Shown here piece after piece: positions 17,315 through 26,340 of a stretch of DNA of 64,000 bases. How positions within the stretch are numbered: position 1 is the first letter of the stretch; each line of letters begins with the position of its first letter. The notes below the pieces were generated by a model. That model worked only from the letters and a program-made list of their open reading frames with translations. It had not been told where the DNA came from and did no database searches. A program made the translations under genes and the position numbers. Source of the stretch: DASYQD01 sp036005845 (lineage in GTDB: Bacteria > Acidobacteriota > Thermoanaerobaculia > Multivoradales > JAIOJS01); contig DASYQD010000082.1 of NCBI GenBank assembly GCA_036005845.1, positions 8,224-72,223 on the forward strand, written 5' to 3'.

Positions 17315-17776
17315 TCAGAACAGGAAGGGCACGACGCGCCTGGTGCGCGCCGCATACGCCGCGTACTCGGGGTAGCGCGCTTTCACCAGCCGCTCCTCGA
17401 GGAACATGCGGACGGCGAGCCCGAGCGCTACCAGGCCGCCGGCGAGGAGCGCGTTCCACGTGCGGTGGCACGCCACCGCCGCCGCCACGAAGTAGAGGAT
17501 CGCGGCGTAGATCGGGTGGCGCCACCAGCGGTAAGGACCGGAGGTGACCAGCCCGCCCGCGGTCGGCGCGGCGCCGGCGTGGAAGCTGCGGCGGCCGAAG
17601 GTGAGGCGCGCCCACACCATCAACATCACCGCCAGCGCCTGCACGACGATGCCGAGCGGATGCCGGCAGAGGACCGCCTGCTGGAAGGCGAGCCAGGCGA
17701 TGCCGGCGACGGCCACCGCGAAGCCCAAGAGCGAGAGCGGATCGGCGCCGCGCGCGGATGTGGAGTTGTCGTCCAT
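17315..17776 (-). CDS. Isoprenylcysteine methyltransferase-like membrane protein (ICMT/PEMT family)
   Basis: A 153-residue protein with about four hydrophobic segments. It carries the family signature: GGLVTSGPYRWWRHPIYAA (S-adenosylmethionine-binding region), LEERLV and YPEYAAYAARTRRVVPFLF at the C-terminus. Members methylate isoprenylcysteines, phospholipids or other small acceptors at the membrane; here the acceptor is unknown. It is transcribed divergently from the epimerase-like gene. The gap between them holds a three-unit tandem repeat. Confidence 0.82.
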   Translation of the reverse strand: MDDNSTSARGADPLSLLGFAVAVAGIAWLAFQQAVLCRHPLGIVVQALAVMLMVWARLTFGRRSFHAGAAPTAGGLVTSGPYRWWRHPIYAAILYFVAAAVACHRTWNALLAGGLVALGLAVRMFLEERLVKARYPEYAAYAARTRRVVPFLF

Positions 17777-17800
17777 CGCCGTAGCCTACGCGCCAGACGG

Positions 17801-17860
17801 CGCTCCGATGCCGTCCAAGAGCATCCGATACCGTCCAAGCGCATCCGATGCCGTCCAGGA
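17801..17860. repeat. Three tandem 20-bp repeats between divergent genes
   Basis: Units 17801-17820, 17821-17840 and 17841-17860 share the core TCCGAT(G/A)CCGTCCA with only a few differences. They lie between the divergent methyltransferase-like (start 17776) and epimerase-like (start 17888) genes. Phased direct repeats (about two helical turns) in a shared upstream region suit a regulator array. A replication-slippage scar is the simple alternative. Confidence 0.6.
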
Positions 17861-17887
17861 GCCCGCGTGCTGCGTACCTCCCTTGCA

Positions 17888-18550
17888 ATGGCTGCATCGC
17901 GCGTCTTCGTCGCCGGCGGCACCGGCTACCTCGGCCGCGCCGCGGCGCCGGCGCTGCTGGCGCGCGGTCTCCGCGTGACGATGCTCGTGCGCCCCGGCTC
18001 CGAGAGCCGCGTGCCGCCAAGCGTCGAGACGGTCGCCGGCGACGCGCTCGACCCCGCCGCCTACGTGCACAGCCCCGACGACACGCTGCTCCTCCTCGTC
18101 GGCACGCCGCACCCGGCGCCCTGGAAGGCGGCGCAGTTCGAGGCGGTCGACTTCGCCGCCGGCCGCGCGGCCGCCAGCGCGCTCGCCGCGCGACCGGCGC
18201 GCCACGTCGTCTACCTGAGCGTTGCCCATCCGGCGCCCGCCATGCACGCCTATTGGCGCGTGCGCGAGCGGGTCGAGGCGCTGCTCGCCGCGACCGCCGT
18301 GCCGGCGACGTTCCTGCGCCCCTGGTACGTGCTCGGGCCCGGCCATCGCTGGGCCGTCCTGCTGCAGCCCTTCTACTGGCTGGCCGAGCTCGTGCCGGCG
18401 AGCCGCGAGACGGCGCGGCGGCTCGGCCTCGTGACGCTGCCGCAGATGGTGGGAGCCCTCGTAGAAGCGGTGGAGCATCCGCCGCCGAGCGGCACCCGCG
18501 TCGTCGAGGTGCCGCAGATCCGCGCCGCCGGGCTCGCGGCCGGTGCTTGA
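17888..18550 (+). CDS. NAD(P)-dependent epimerase/NmrA-like short-chain reductase
   Basis: A 220-residue Rossmann protein, ATG at 17888. The nucleotide-binding motif is VFVAGGTGYLGRAAAPAL at residues 6-23, followed by the second-strand MLVRPGSE. HVVYLSVAHP and FLRPWYVLGPGHRW resemble complex-I NDUFA9-like atypical SDRs rather than sugar epimerases. It lacks an obvious YxxxK pair, so a catalytic reductase role is uncertain; a binding or assembly role is possible. It is short for the family (usually 280-320), but both ends look intact. Confidence 0.78.
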   Translation: MAASRVFVAGGTGYLGRAAAPALLARGLRVTMLVRPGSESRVPPSVETVAGDALDPAAYVHSPDDTLLLLVGTPHPAPWKAAQFEAVDFAAGRAAASALAARPARHVVYLSVAHPAPAMHAYWRVRERVEALLAATAVPATFLRPWYVLGPGHRWAVLLQPFYWLAELVPASRETARRLGLVTLPQMVGALVEAVEHPPPSGTRVVEVPQIRAAGLAAGA

Positions 18551-18586
18551 GCCGATTCGCCGCGAGCCCCGTCTACGGTTCGTTCG

Positions 18587-19015
18587 TCAGCCGGTCTTGA
18601 CGTCGCTCATCAGCACCAGCATGTTGCGCTCGGGGTCGTGGAAGAAGGCCATCCACAGCTCGCCGCCCGGGTAGCGGTGGACGACGTGCGGCTTGCCGTC
18701 GAAGGTGATGCCGCGCGTCAAGAGCGCCGCGTGGGCGGCGGCGATGTCGGCGACGTCGAGGTAGAGGATGGAGCCGTGCGCGTCCTCGACACCCTTCTCG
18801 GGCAGCGACAGCATCAGCCGCACGCCGCCGAGGTCGAAGAAGCTCATCCCCGGCGCCGCGAAGAGGAAGCGCAGGCCGAGCACGTCGCGGTAGAACGCCG
18901 TCATCGCCTCGAGGTCCTGCACCGCCACGCCGAGCTGGCCCAAGCCACGGATCTGCGCCCCAGTCCCTCCGTTCGGCTTCTCGTCCGCTCCCGCCGTCGC
19001 TTCGTCTGACGTCAT
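18587..19015 (-). CDS. VOC-superfamily (glyoxalase/bleomycin-resistance fold) protein
   Basis: A 142-residue protein behind GGGAGGCAGGCC. It has one VOC module: GQLGVAVQDLEAMTAFYRDV opens it, LGLRFLF and FFDLGGVRLML follow, and PGGELWMAFFHDPERNMLVL closes it with the usual metal-ligand Glu and the His-Asp-Pro turn. VOC proteins bind divalent metal and act as lyases, isomerases, dioxygenases or drug binders; the substrate is not evident. It diverges from the MarR gene and shares its AT-rich control region. Confidence 0.85.
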   Translation of the reverse strand: MTSDEATAGADEKPNGGTGAQIRGLGQLGVAVQDLEAMTAFYRDVLGLRFLFAAPGMSFFDLGGVRLMLSLPEKGVEDAHGSILYLDVADIAAAHAALLTRGITFDGKPHVVHRYPGGELWMAFFHDPERNMLVLMSDVKTG

Positions 19016-19049
19016 GGCCTGCCTCCCGTCTCGGTTGTGTGCCGCCGCG

Positions 19050-19095
19050 GCTTGGTCTAGAATATTGCTTAGCTAAGCTAACTATAGGAGCAGCC
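19050..19095. promoter_or_regulatory. Divergent AT-rich control region with MarR-type palindrome
   Basis: A short AT-rich island in otherwise GC-rich DNA lies between the VOC gene (minus) and marR-like gene (plus). It contains the perfect 12-bp palindrome GCTTAGCTAAGC (19067-19078). AGGAG lies 6 bases before the chosen GTG at 19096. MarR proteins commonly bind palindromes of this kind in their own divergent promoter, so it is the likely operator for both genes. Confidence 0.55.
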
Positions 19096-19542
19096 GTGGC
19101 CCGTCGTCAAGCCCCCAACCGCGCCGCCGAGGATCTCGCCCAGCGCCTTCACGCCGCGGCCATCCACCTGCTGCGCCGGCTGCGCGCCGAGGACGACGCT
19201 TCGGGGCTTACCGCGCCGCGGCTCTCGGCCCTCTCGGTCCTCGTCTTCGGCGGCCCACGCTCGATCGGCGAGCTGGCCGCCGCCGAGCAGGTGCGCCCGC
19301 CCACCATCTCGCGCCTGGTGCGCGAGCTCGAGCGCGACGGGCTCGTGCGCCGCGAGGCGGACGCGGGAGACGCCCGCATCCAGCGCGTCCACGCCACCCC
19401 TGCCGGCGAAGCGCTCCTCGCCGCCGGCCGCGCCCGCCGCGTGGCGCGTCTCGCCGCCTCGCTCGCCGCGCTGCCCGCCGCGCAGCGGCGACTCTTGGCG
19501 CAGGCGGCGCCGCTCCTCGAAGTCCTGGCGCGACCGGACTAG
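19096..19542 (+). CDS. MarR-family transcriptional regulator
   Basis: A 148-residue regulator. I choose the GTG at 19096 with its AGGAG site over a GTG at 19039, because the palindromic control region would otherwise be coding. Winged helix: RSIGELAAAEQVRPPTISRL is the helix-turn-helix, VRELERDGLVRREADAGDAR the wing with its DxR motif. N- and C-terminal helices form the dimer interface. It probably represses itself and the divergent VOC gene. The exporter genes starting 155 bases downstream on the same strand may be co-regulated (inference). Confidence 0.85.
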   Translation: MARRQAPNRAAEDLAQRLHAAAIHLLRRLRAEDDASGLTAPRLSALSVLVFGGPRSIGELAAAEQVRPPTISRLVRELERDGLVRREADAGDARIQRVHATPAGEALLAAGRARRVARLAASLAALPAAQRRLLAQAAPLLEVLARPD

Positions 19543-19697
19543 CCGCTGCCGAACACCAATCTCGGCCCCGTTCGCGCGCCGCTCGGCCCGCATCGGTGCC
19601 GCGGACCTCGCCGCTCCCGCCATTCGCCGTCTGCCCGCCGCCGTTGGGCGATATTGTCTCGCCGCCCAGCCGCATCGCCCGTACCCTCGAGGCAGCC

Positions 19698-20977
19698 ATG
19701 AACGATCCCCGTCCCGCCGAGCACCCTTCCACGCCGCCGCCGGTTTCTCCGCCCCGATTGGCGCGGCTCGACGACCTGCGCATCGACCGCGGTGACGAGC
19801 GGCCGCGGCGCCGCCTGTGGCCGTGGATCGTCACCGTCGTCGTGCTGCTGCTCGTCGCCGCCGTCGCCATCCCGCTGCTCGCGCCGCGCGCGCCGGAGGT
19901 GAAGGTGGCGCCCGCGGCCGAGGTCGCCACCACCGCCGGCGGCGCCACCACCGTGCTCAACGCCTCCGGCTACGTCACCGCGCGCCGGCAGGCCACCGTC
20001 TCGTCGAAGGTCACCGGCAAGGTCACCGAGGTGCTCGTCGAGGAGGGCACGCAGGTCGCCGAGGGCCAGCTCGTCGCCCGCATCGACGCCGCCATCCCCG
20101 AGGCCTCGCGACGCCTCGGCGAGTCGCAGGTGCAGGCCGCCGCGGCGGCGCGCGAGGAGACTCGCGTCCGCATCGCGCAGGCGAAGCTCGACCTCCACCG
20201 TCAGCAGGAGCTGGCCAAGCAAGGCTTCACCTCGCAGGCCGAGGTCGACCGCGCGAGCCACGACCTCAAGGCGCTCGAGGCTCGCCTCGCCACGCAGCAG
20301 CAAGACCTGCAGGTGACCCAGCGCTCGCTGGCCCTGCGCCGCCAGGACGTCGCCGATACCGAGATCCGCGCCCCGTTCGCCGGCGTCGTCACCAGCAAGA
20401 ACGCGCAGCCCGGCGAGATGATCTCGCCGATGTCCGCGGGCGGCGGCTTCACCCGCACCGGCATCTGCACCCTCGTCGACATGAGCTCGCTCGAGTTCGA
20501 GGTCGACGTCAACGAGGCCTACATCAACCGCGTGCGGCCGGGGCAGCCGGCCGAGGGCGTGCTCGATGCCTACCCCGACTGGCGCATCGCCGCCCACGTC
20601 ATCACCATCGTGCCCACCGCCGACCGCCAGAAGGCGACGGTGATGGTGCGCATCGCCATCGACGTCAAGGACCCGCGCATCCTTCCCGACATGGGAGTCA
20701 AGGTGTCGTTCGTCGAGCCGCAGCGTGCCGGCGCGCCGGTGCAGCGCGCGGTGACGGTGCCGAAGTCTGCCCTGCGCCGGGAGGGCGAGCAGGACGTCGT
20801 GCTCGTCGTCAACGGCGAGGGCCGGCTGGAGCGCCGCGCCGTGCAGGTCGCCGAGACGGTCGGCGACACGGCGAAGCTCACCGCCGGTCTCAGCCCCCGC
20901 GAACGGGTGGTGGTCGACGGCCTTGCAACGTTGAAGGAGGGCGACCGCGTGCGCGTCGCCGAAGGAGACCAGACGCC

Positions 20978-20981
<4 letters not shown>
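19698..20981 (+). CDS. MacA/HlyD-type periplasmic adaptor of an FtsX-type ABC exporter
   Basis: A 427-residue protein starting at the ATG at 19698. It has a cytoplasmic Pro-rich leader of about 40 residues, one transmembrane anchor (VTVVVLLLVAAVAIPLLA), and the lipoyl half-motifs NASGYVTARRQATVSSKVTG and TEIRAPFAGVVTSKNAQPGE. These bracket a helical hairpin with a Gln/Arg-rich coiled coil. Beta-barrel and membrane-proximal domains end at LSPRERVVVDGLATLKEGDR. Its stop overlaps the ATPase start (ATGA), so adaptor, ATPase and two permeases form one operon. Confidence 0.9.
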
Positions 20982-21715
<734 letters not shown>

Positions 21716-21734
21716 GCGTCCGGGGTGCAACGGT

Positions 21735-21857
21735 GGGCTGGGCGGGGGCGCCCCCTGCCCCAGGAGGGGCAGGGGGTCGGGGGGACAGGGGTGAGATGAA
21801 ACATAGGGGCGGGGGTTGGGTGGGTGGTGGCAGCGGGCTTTGCCCGCGGGGGTGGGC
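21735..21857 (-). repeat. GC-rich palindromic dispersed repeat, copy A
   Basis: Fills the gap between the ATPase and the first permease. Read on the minus strand it has a GCGGGCAAAGCCCGC hairpin, a C-rich middle (CACCCACCCAACCCCCGCCC) and a long hairpin CCCCCTGCCCC/GGGGCAGGGGG near 21749-21775. The same arrangement recurs on the plus strand at 40224-40335 and 46255-46366. Here it is inside an operon, so it may act as an mRNA-processing or attenuation structure. Confidence 0.8.
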
Positions 21858-23012
21858 ATGACGCGCGCCGGCCTGCTCGCCTCGGGCTTCCGCCGCCACA
21901 AGCTGCGGCTCGTGCTCACCGGCCTCTCGATCGTCGTCGCCTTCCTGCTCTTCTCCTACCTGGTGGCGATCCGCAAGGCGTTCGAGATGGGCGTCGACGT
22001 GGCGGGCGCCGACCGCATGATGGTGCGCCACAGCGTCTCCATCATCCAGTCGCTGCCGGCGAGCTACGAAGCCGAGATCGAGCGCGTGCCGGGCGTCGTC
22101 GACGCCACGCCGCTGTCGTGGTTCGGCGGCATCTACCAGGACCCCAAGAACTTCATCGCCCAGTTCCCGGTCAAGCCCGAGGAGTACCTGGCGATGTACC
22201 CGGAGTTCAAGCTGCCGGCTGATCAGAAAGCTGCCTGGCTGCGCACCCGCACGGGCGCCATCGCCGGCCGCACCATCGCCACCAAGTACGGCTGGAAGGT
22301 CGGCGACCGCATCCCCATCCAGGCGACGGTGTGGCGGCCGAAGGGCGGCGGCACGACCTGGGACTTCGATCTGGTGGGGATCTACGACGGCAAGGAGAAG
22401 GAAACCGACACCACGCAGTTCCTCTTCCGCCAGGACTTCTTCGAGGAGAACAAGTCGTTCGGCCAGGGCCGCATCGGCTGGTACGCCATCCGGATCAAGG
22501 ACCCCTCGCGCGCCGCCGACGTGGCCAAGGCGATCGACGAGCACTTCGTCAACTCGCCGTCCGCCACCAAGACCGAGACCGAGGGCGCCATGGCGCAGGG
22601 TTTCGCCAACCAGGTGGGCAACATCGGCCTGATCATCGTCGCCATCCTCACCGCCGTCTTCTTCATCATCATGGTCGTCGTCGGCAACACCATGGCGCAG
22701 TCGGTGCGCGAACGCACGCAGGAGATCGGCGTGCTCAAGGCGCTGGGCTTCAGCAACGGCGGCGTGCTGGCGCTGGTGCTCGGCGAGTCGCTGCTCCTCG
22801 CCGGCATCGCCGGCGGCATCGGCCTGCTGATGGGCTACGGCCTGGTGTCGCGCGGCGACCCGACCAACGGCTTCCTGCCCATCTTCTTCTTCCCACCCAA
22901 GGACCTGATCCTGGGCGCGGCGCTCATCGTCGCCCTCGGCCTGCTCACCGGCCTGCTGCCGGCGCTGCAGGCGATGCGGCTGCGCACCGTCGACGCGCTG
23001 AGGAGGGGCTGA
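21858..23012 (+). CDS. FtsX-type ABC permease, first
   Basis: A 384-residue membrane protein. The ATG at 21858 is preferred; a frame from 21816 would translate part of the repeat. The N-terminal helix (LVLTGLSIVVAFLLFSYLVA) is followed by a periplasmic MacB_PCD domain to about residue 250. Three C-terminal helices then carry VRERTQEIGVLKALGFSNGG, the coupling motif to the ATPase, and end in PALQAMRLRTVDALRRG. Such transporters extract lipids or lipoproteins or export peptides and drugs rather than transport through a pore; the substrate is unknown. Confidence 0.9.
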   Translation: MTRAGLLASGFRRHKLRLVLTGLSIVVAFLLFSYLVAIRKAFEMGVDVAGADRMMVRHSVSIIQSLPASYEAEIERVPGVVDATPLSWFGGIYQDPKNFIAQFPVKPEEYLAMYPEFKLPADQKAAWLRTRTGAIAGRTIATKYGWKVGDRIPIQATVWRPKGGGTTWDFDLVGIYDGKEKETDTTQFLFRQDFFEENKSFGQGRIGWYAIRIKDPSRAADVAKAIDEHFVNSPSATKTETEGAMAQGFANQVGNIGLIIVAILTAVFFIIMVVVGNTMAQSVRERTQEIGVLKALGFSNGGVLALVLGESLLLAGIAGGIGLLMGYGLVSRGDPTNGFLPIFFFPPKDLILGAALIVALGLLTGLLPALQAMRLRTVDALRRG

Positions 23013-23014
23013 CC

Positions 23015-24214
23015 ATGTTCCGCTGGCTGTCGCAGATCGGCACCCTCACCACCTTCAACCTGCGCACGCTGCCGCAACGCCCGGGATCGGTCGCCGCCTC
23101 GCTCGTCGGCATGGCCGGCGTCGTCGCGGTGCTCGTCGGCGTGCTGTCGATCCAGCAGGGCTTCGCGAAGACGCTCGAGGCGACCGGGTCCCCGGACACC
23201 GCCTTCGTGCTGCGCGGCGGCGCCGACGGCGAGATGATGTCGATCGTCACCCGCGACGACGCGCGCCTCATCGGCGAGGCGCCGGGCATCGCCAAGGGAA
23301 CCGTCGAAGGAGCCGCGACGCCGCTGGTGTCGCCCGAGCTCTTCGTCGTCATCGGCCTGCCCAAGAAGACCACCGGCACCGACGCCAACGTGCCGCTCCG
23401 CGGCGTCGTCCCGGCGGCGTTCGGCGTCCACGACAGGGTGAAGATCGTCGAAGGGCGCAATTTCGCCTGGGGGCGCAACGAGGTGATCGTCGGCCGCGCC
23501 GCGCAGGGGCAGTTCCGCGGCCTCGAGGTGGGCAAGACGTTGAACTTGGGCCAGAACCAGTGGCAGATCGTCGGCGCCTTCACCGCCGACGGCGGCCTCT
23601 CCGAGTCGGAGATCTGGACCGACGCCGCGGTGCTGCAGCCGGCCTATCGCCGCGGCACCACCTACCAGTCGGTGAAGGTGAAGCTCGCCTCGGTGGGCAG
23701 CTTCCAGCCCTTCAAGGATGCGCTCACCAGGAACCCGCAGCTCGACGTCAAGGTACAGCGCGAGACCGAGTTCTACGCCGGCCAGTCGCGCGGCATGACG
23801 CGGCTCATCATGTCGCTGGGCGTCATCATCGGCGTGCTGATGGGGCTCGGCGCGGTGTTCGGCGCCCTCATCACTATGTACACGGCGGTGGCGACCCGCA
23901 CGCGCGAGATCGCCACCCTGCGCGCGCTCGGCTTCGGCCGAGTGCCGGTGCTGCTCTCGGTCGTCGGCGAGTCGCTCGCCATCGCCGCGCTCGGCGGCGC
24001 GCTCGGCGCGCTGGGCGCCTACCTCGCCTTCGACGGCTTCGAGACGGCGACGATCAACTGGCAGAGCTTCAGCCAGGTGGCGTTCGCGTTTCGTGTCGGC
24101 CCCGCGTTGCTCGCGCTTGGTGTTCTTTACGCGCTGGCGCTAGGGCTTGTCGGTGGCCTCTTTCCGGCGATTCGCGCGGCGCGGCTGCCGGTGGCCACGG
24201 CGTTGCGCGAATAG
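23015..24214 (+). CDS. FtsX-type ABC permease, second
   Basis: A 399-residue partner permease, start ATG at 23015 behind AGGAGGGG, 2 bases after the previous stop. It has the same plan: helix 1 (AASLVGMAGVVAVLVGVLSI), a periplasmic domain of about 220 residues, then three helices with ATRTREIATLRALGFGRVPV and a terminal LFPAIRAARLPVATALRE. The two permeases differ clearly in their periplasmic domains, suggesting an asymmetric heterodimer. It is the last gene of the operon. Confidence 0.9.
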   Translation: MFRWLSQIGTLTTFNLRTLPQRPGSVAASLVGMAGVVAVLVGVLSIQQGFAKTLEATGSPDTAFVLRGGADGEMMSIVTRDDARLIGEAPGIAKGTVEGAATPLVSPELFVVIGLPKKTTGTDANVPLRGVVPAAFGVHDRVKIVEGRNFAWGRNEVIVGRAAQGQFRGLEVGKTLNLGQNQWQIVGAFTADGGLSESEIWTDAAVLQPAYRRGTTYQSVKVKLASVGSFQPFKDALTRNPQLDVKVQRETEFYAGQSRGMTRLIMSLGVIIGVLMGLGAVFGALITMYTAVATRTREIATLRALGFGRVPVLLSVVGESLAIAALGGALGALGAYLAFDGFETATINWQSFSQVAFAFRVGPALLALGVLYALALGLVGGLFPAIRAARLPVATALRE

Positions 24215-24254
24215 GCTCGTGGCATAGAATTCGCTCGACATATCCCGTAGAGAT

Positions 24255-24352
24255 TTGGCAGGAGCTGGCCGTTCGGCTAGACTGAAGACTATGCGCGGCA
24301 CCGTAATCATCGGCTGAGAACCCAAGACGGCCCTTCTCAGCTCTCAAGGGCC
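24255..24352 (+). promoter_or_regulatory. Orphan promoter with two mutually exclusive hairpins
   Basis: TTGGCA (24255-24260), exactly 17 bases, then TAGACT (24278-24283) make a good sigma70 promoter on the plus strand, yet no plus-strand gene follows. Downstream are an 8-codon reading frame (ATG at 24291) and two inverted repeats: GCTGAGAA 24313-24320 with TTCTCAGC 24334-24341, and GGCCCTT 24329-24335 with AAGGGCC 24346-24352. They share bases 24334-24335 and overlap, so they cannot form together. The transcript would be antisense to the 3' end of the neighbouring minus-strand gene. Confidence 0.4.
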
Positions 24353-25789
24353 GGGAAGCGCCGGCTTCGCGACGCGCTCGAAGTAGCCGTGCACCGCGTC
24401 CGCAAGGGCCTGCTGGTTGCGGGCCTGCAACACGCGCAATGCCCCGCTGAACTCCGGCATGTTGCCGTGGAGTACGTAGATCTCCGGCCTCCCATACCAC
24501 AGCTCGAGGGCGCGGTTGGACTCGAAGGCTAGTCCGCTTCCAAACAGCCGCAGGACGTGGATGTCGGTGTCCCAGAATCGATCCGCCTCCCAGCGCCGGA
24601 ACCCTTCGCGCAGCCTGTCGGCAGCAGCCGCCGCCGGTTCGGATGCCAGCACCCGCTCGAAGGTCGTGAAGGTGGCGCGGAATGGCATGGTGCCGAGCAC
24701 GAGCTGGCGATCGGGGTAGCGCAAGTACTCGTCGGACCGCAAGAAGAAAGCCGTCCAAAGGCCGCCCGCGATATCCTCGCCGTCGCGGTCGCGAAAGAAG
24801 AAGGCGCCGATTGCGCGGTGCATGGCCGCCGCCGTCCGGTGCACCGTCATGAGGTGGTAGAAACAACGGCGGAAGCGCTCCTCCTCGTCGATCCTGCCTG
24901 CCTTTGCATCGAGATGAGCGGCGGTCAGCGCGAGGATCGCGGCGGCAACCCGGTTGTAGTAGCGCTCGCAGTACTGGTAGATGGTCGGCAGCATCAGCTT
25001 CAGGACCGCGCTACGCTCGGCCTCGAGCTGCGCGCGCTCGCGTAGCAGGCGGTCGTCCTCCGCGCGCTGCCGTTCGCGCTCCTCCTTCTCCTCCTGCTGC
25101 TGCTTCTCGCGCGCGGTCTTCTCGCTGTTCAACGAACGGTCGAAGAGCACTCCCGCTACCAGCAGGATGATCGGCAACGCCAGGTCCTTGAGCGCCGAGA
25201 ACAACCGCCGGAAGAACCGTGGTACCCGCGTCGCCAAGCTTTCGACTTCGACCGGACCGATGGCGAGGCCATCTTGGTCGATAGACCCGTTTGTCGGCTT
25301 CCATGCGAACAGCAGCATCGGTGCGAACTGCCCCGACCAGCCTTGCGCTCGCAAATCAGCGGTGACGATGGCGGTCTCACCTGCGCGTAGCGCCAGCGGC
25401 CATCGGCGCGGGTCCCGCACTCTGCCCGGCGGGCAAATGGGGATCGGCGGCTGCCCATCGCTCCAGCAGTTGTCGACGGGCACAAAGCCCGGGGTCGACA
25501 TCCCGGTAACCTGCAGGCTGTCGAGGCTCGTGGTGGCTCGGAACATCACCCAGAAGCGGAGACTCTCGCCTCTCGAGATTCGGTTGGTGTCGACATACCC
25601 GCGCACCAGGAGCCCGGACCGCCGCAGCGCTTTCTCGGTGATCACCGCTCTTTGTACGTCCTCCCTGGGCTCTGCCCACTCCTGGGCTAGCGCCCAGATG
25701 AAGAGCGTCGCCAGGACCATTGCTCCTGCCACGCGCTGCCATCGCGGCCGGCGCTCCCACCAGTTCCGCAAGTCCGCCCACAAGCTCAT
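24344..25789 (-). CDS. Unrecognised membrane protein with coiled coil
   Basis: A 481-residue protein I do not recognise. Visible features: a transmembrane segment at about residues 20-36, an extracytoplasmic domain (about 40-195) with two cysteines in DNCWSDGQPPIPICPPG, and a second transmembrane segment at about 203-218. A strongly charged coiled coil rich in Glu/Arg/Gln follows (about 220-262), then a helical cytoplasmic domain (about 263-481) with many aromatic residues. Topology resembles a sensor or scaffold with both termini inside. It is convergent with the exporter operon. GC content is somewhat lower than in its neighbours. Confidence 0.65.
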   Translation of the reverse strand: MSLWADLRNWWERRPRWQRVAGAMVLATLFIWALAQEWAEPREDVQRAVITEKALRRSGLLVRGYVDTNRISRGESLRFWVMFRATTSLDSLQVTGMSTPGFVPVDNCWSDGQPPIPICPPGRVRDPRRWPLALRAGETAIVTADLRAQGWSGQFAPMLLFAWKPTNGSIDQDGLAIGPVEVESLATRVPRFFRRLFSALKDLALPIILLVAGVLFDRSLNSEKTAREKQQQEEKEERERQRAEDDRLLRERAQLEAERSAVLKLMLPTIYQYCERYYNRVAAAILALTAAHLDAKAGRIDEEERFRRCFYHLMTVHRTAAAMHRAIGAFFFRDRDGEDIAGGLWTAFFLRSDEYLRYPDRQLVLGTMPFRATFTTFERVLASEPAAAAADRLREGFRRWEADRFWDTDIHVLRLFGSGLAFESNRALELWYGRPEIYVLHGNMPEFSGALRVLQARNQQALADAVHGYFERVAKPALPGP

Positions 25790-25885
25790 CGACAGGCTCC
25801 TATCGGAGCCGCCAGTCTTTCAGATTTTCAGTATGCTTGGCGGACCAGCCCGCCCAATCGTAGAGTCTTTGCGGAGGCTGCTCAT

Positions 25886-26044
25886 ATGGCCAGGACGTAT
25901 GCACGACTCGGCAACGTCTGCCTCGGTATCTATCTGCTCTTGCAGGGTCTTGTGTTGCTGCTTGGGTTGTCGTTCGTCGGCCTGCCGATTCTGCTCGGCA
26001 TCCTGGCGATCATTGCCGGCGTGCTGCTGATCGCGGGCCGGTAG
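25886..26044 (+). CDS. Small two-helix membrane protein (52 residues)
   Basis: Reads from the ATG at 25886 to the TAG at 26042-26044, with GGAGG 8 bases upstream. The protein begins MARTYARLGNVCLGIYLLLQ and consists almost entirely of two hydrophobic helices (about 10-30 and 33-50) joined by a short turn at FVGLP, ending IAGR. No charged residues interrupt the helices. It lies upstream of two LiaF/DUF5668-like membrane genes and resembles the tiny membrane proteins often found beside them. It may sense or stabilise envelope components (inference). Confidence 0.68.
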   Translation: MARTYARLGNVCLGIYLLLQGLVLLLGLSFVGLPILLGILAIIAGVLLIAGR

Positions 26045-26340
26045 TCAGGCCGCTCCGCAGTCCGCGTCCGCGGTGAACGGCCAGCGGTCGCGGCTCGGCG
26101 GCGCCGCCACGGGGCGCGCCGGGGGGAGGGCTCCCACCGCGCGGCGCGCGGTGGGATACCCACCGGCAAGCGGGGACCACGGAAGCGGCGCCGCCGAGAT
26201 GCGCGACCGCCTCGGGCCCTTGGCCGCTCGAATAACGCAGGGCCGAAACCGCAGCTCGCCGCCCCTCAGCCGCCATTGGGCGATTCGAGCGTGCCACCAG
26301 CGCTCCGCCGCCGTACTCTCCTCTCGGAAGGAGCATCGCG
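26045..26340. other. 296-bp non-coding stretch with two alternative hairpins
   Basis: No convincing gene. It holds CCCACCGCGC (26133-26142), loop GGC, GCGCGGTGGG (26146-26155), a perfect 10-bp hairpin. The 3' half of its second arm also pairs differently: GGTGGG (26150-26155), loop ATA, CCCACC (26159-26164). The two structures exclude each other, as in attenuators or riboswitch expression platforms. The stretch ends with GGAAGGAGCATCGCG, the ribosome site of the next gene. Confidence 0.5.
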
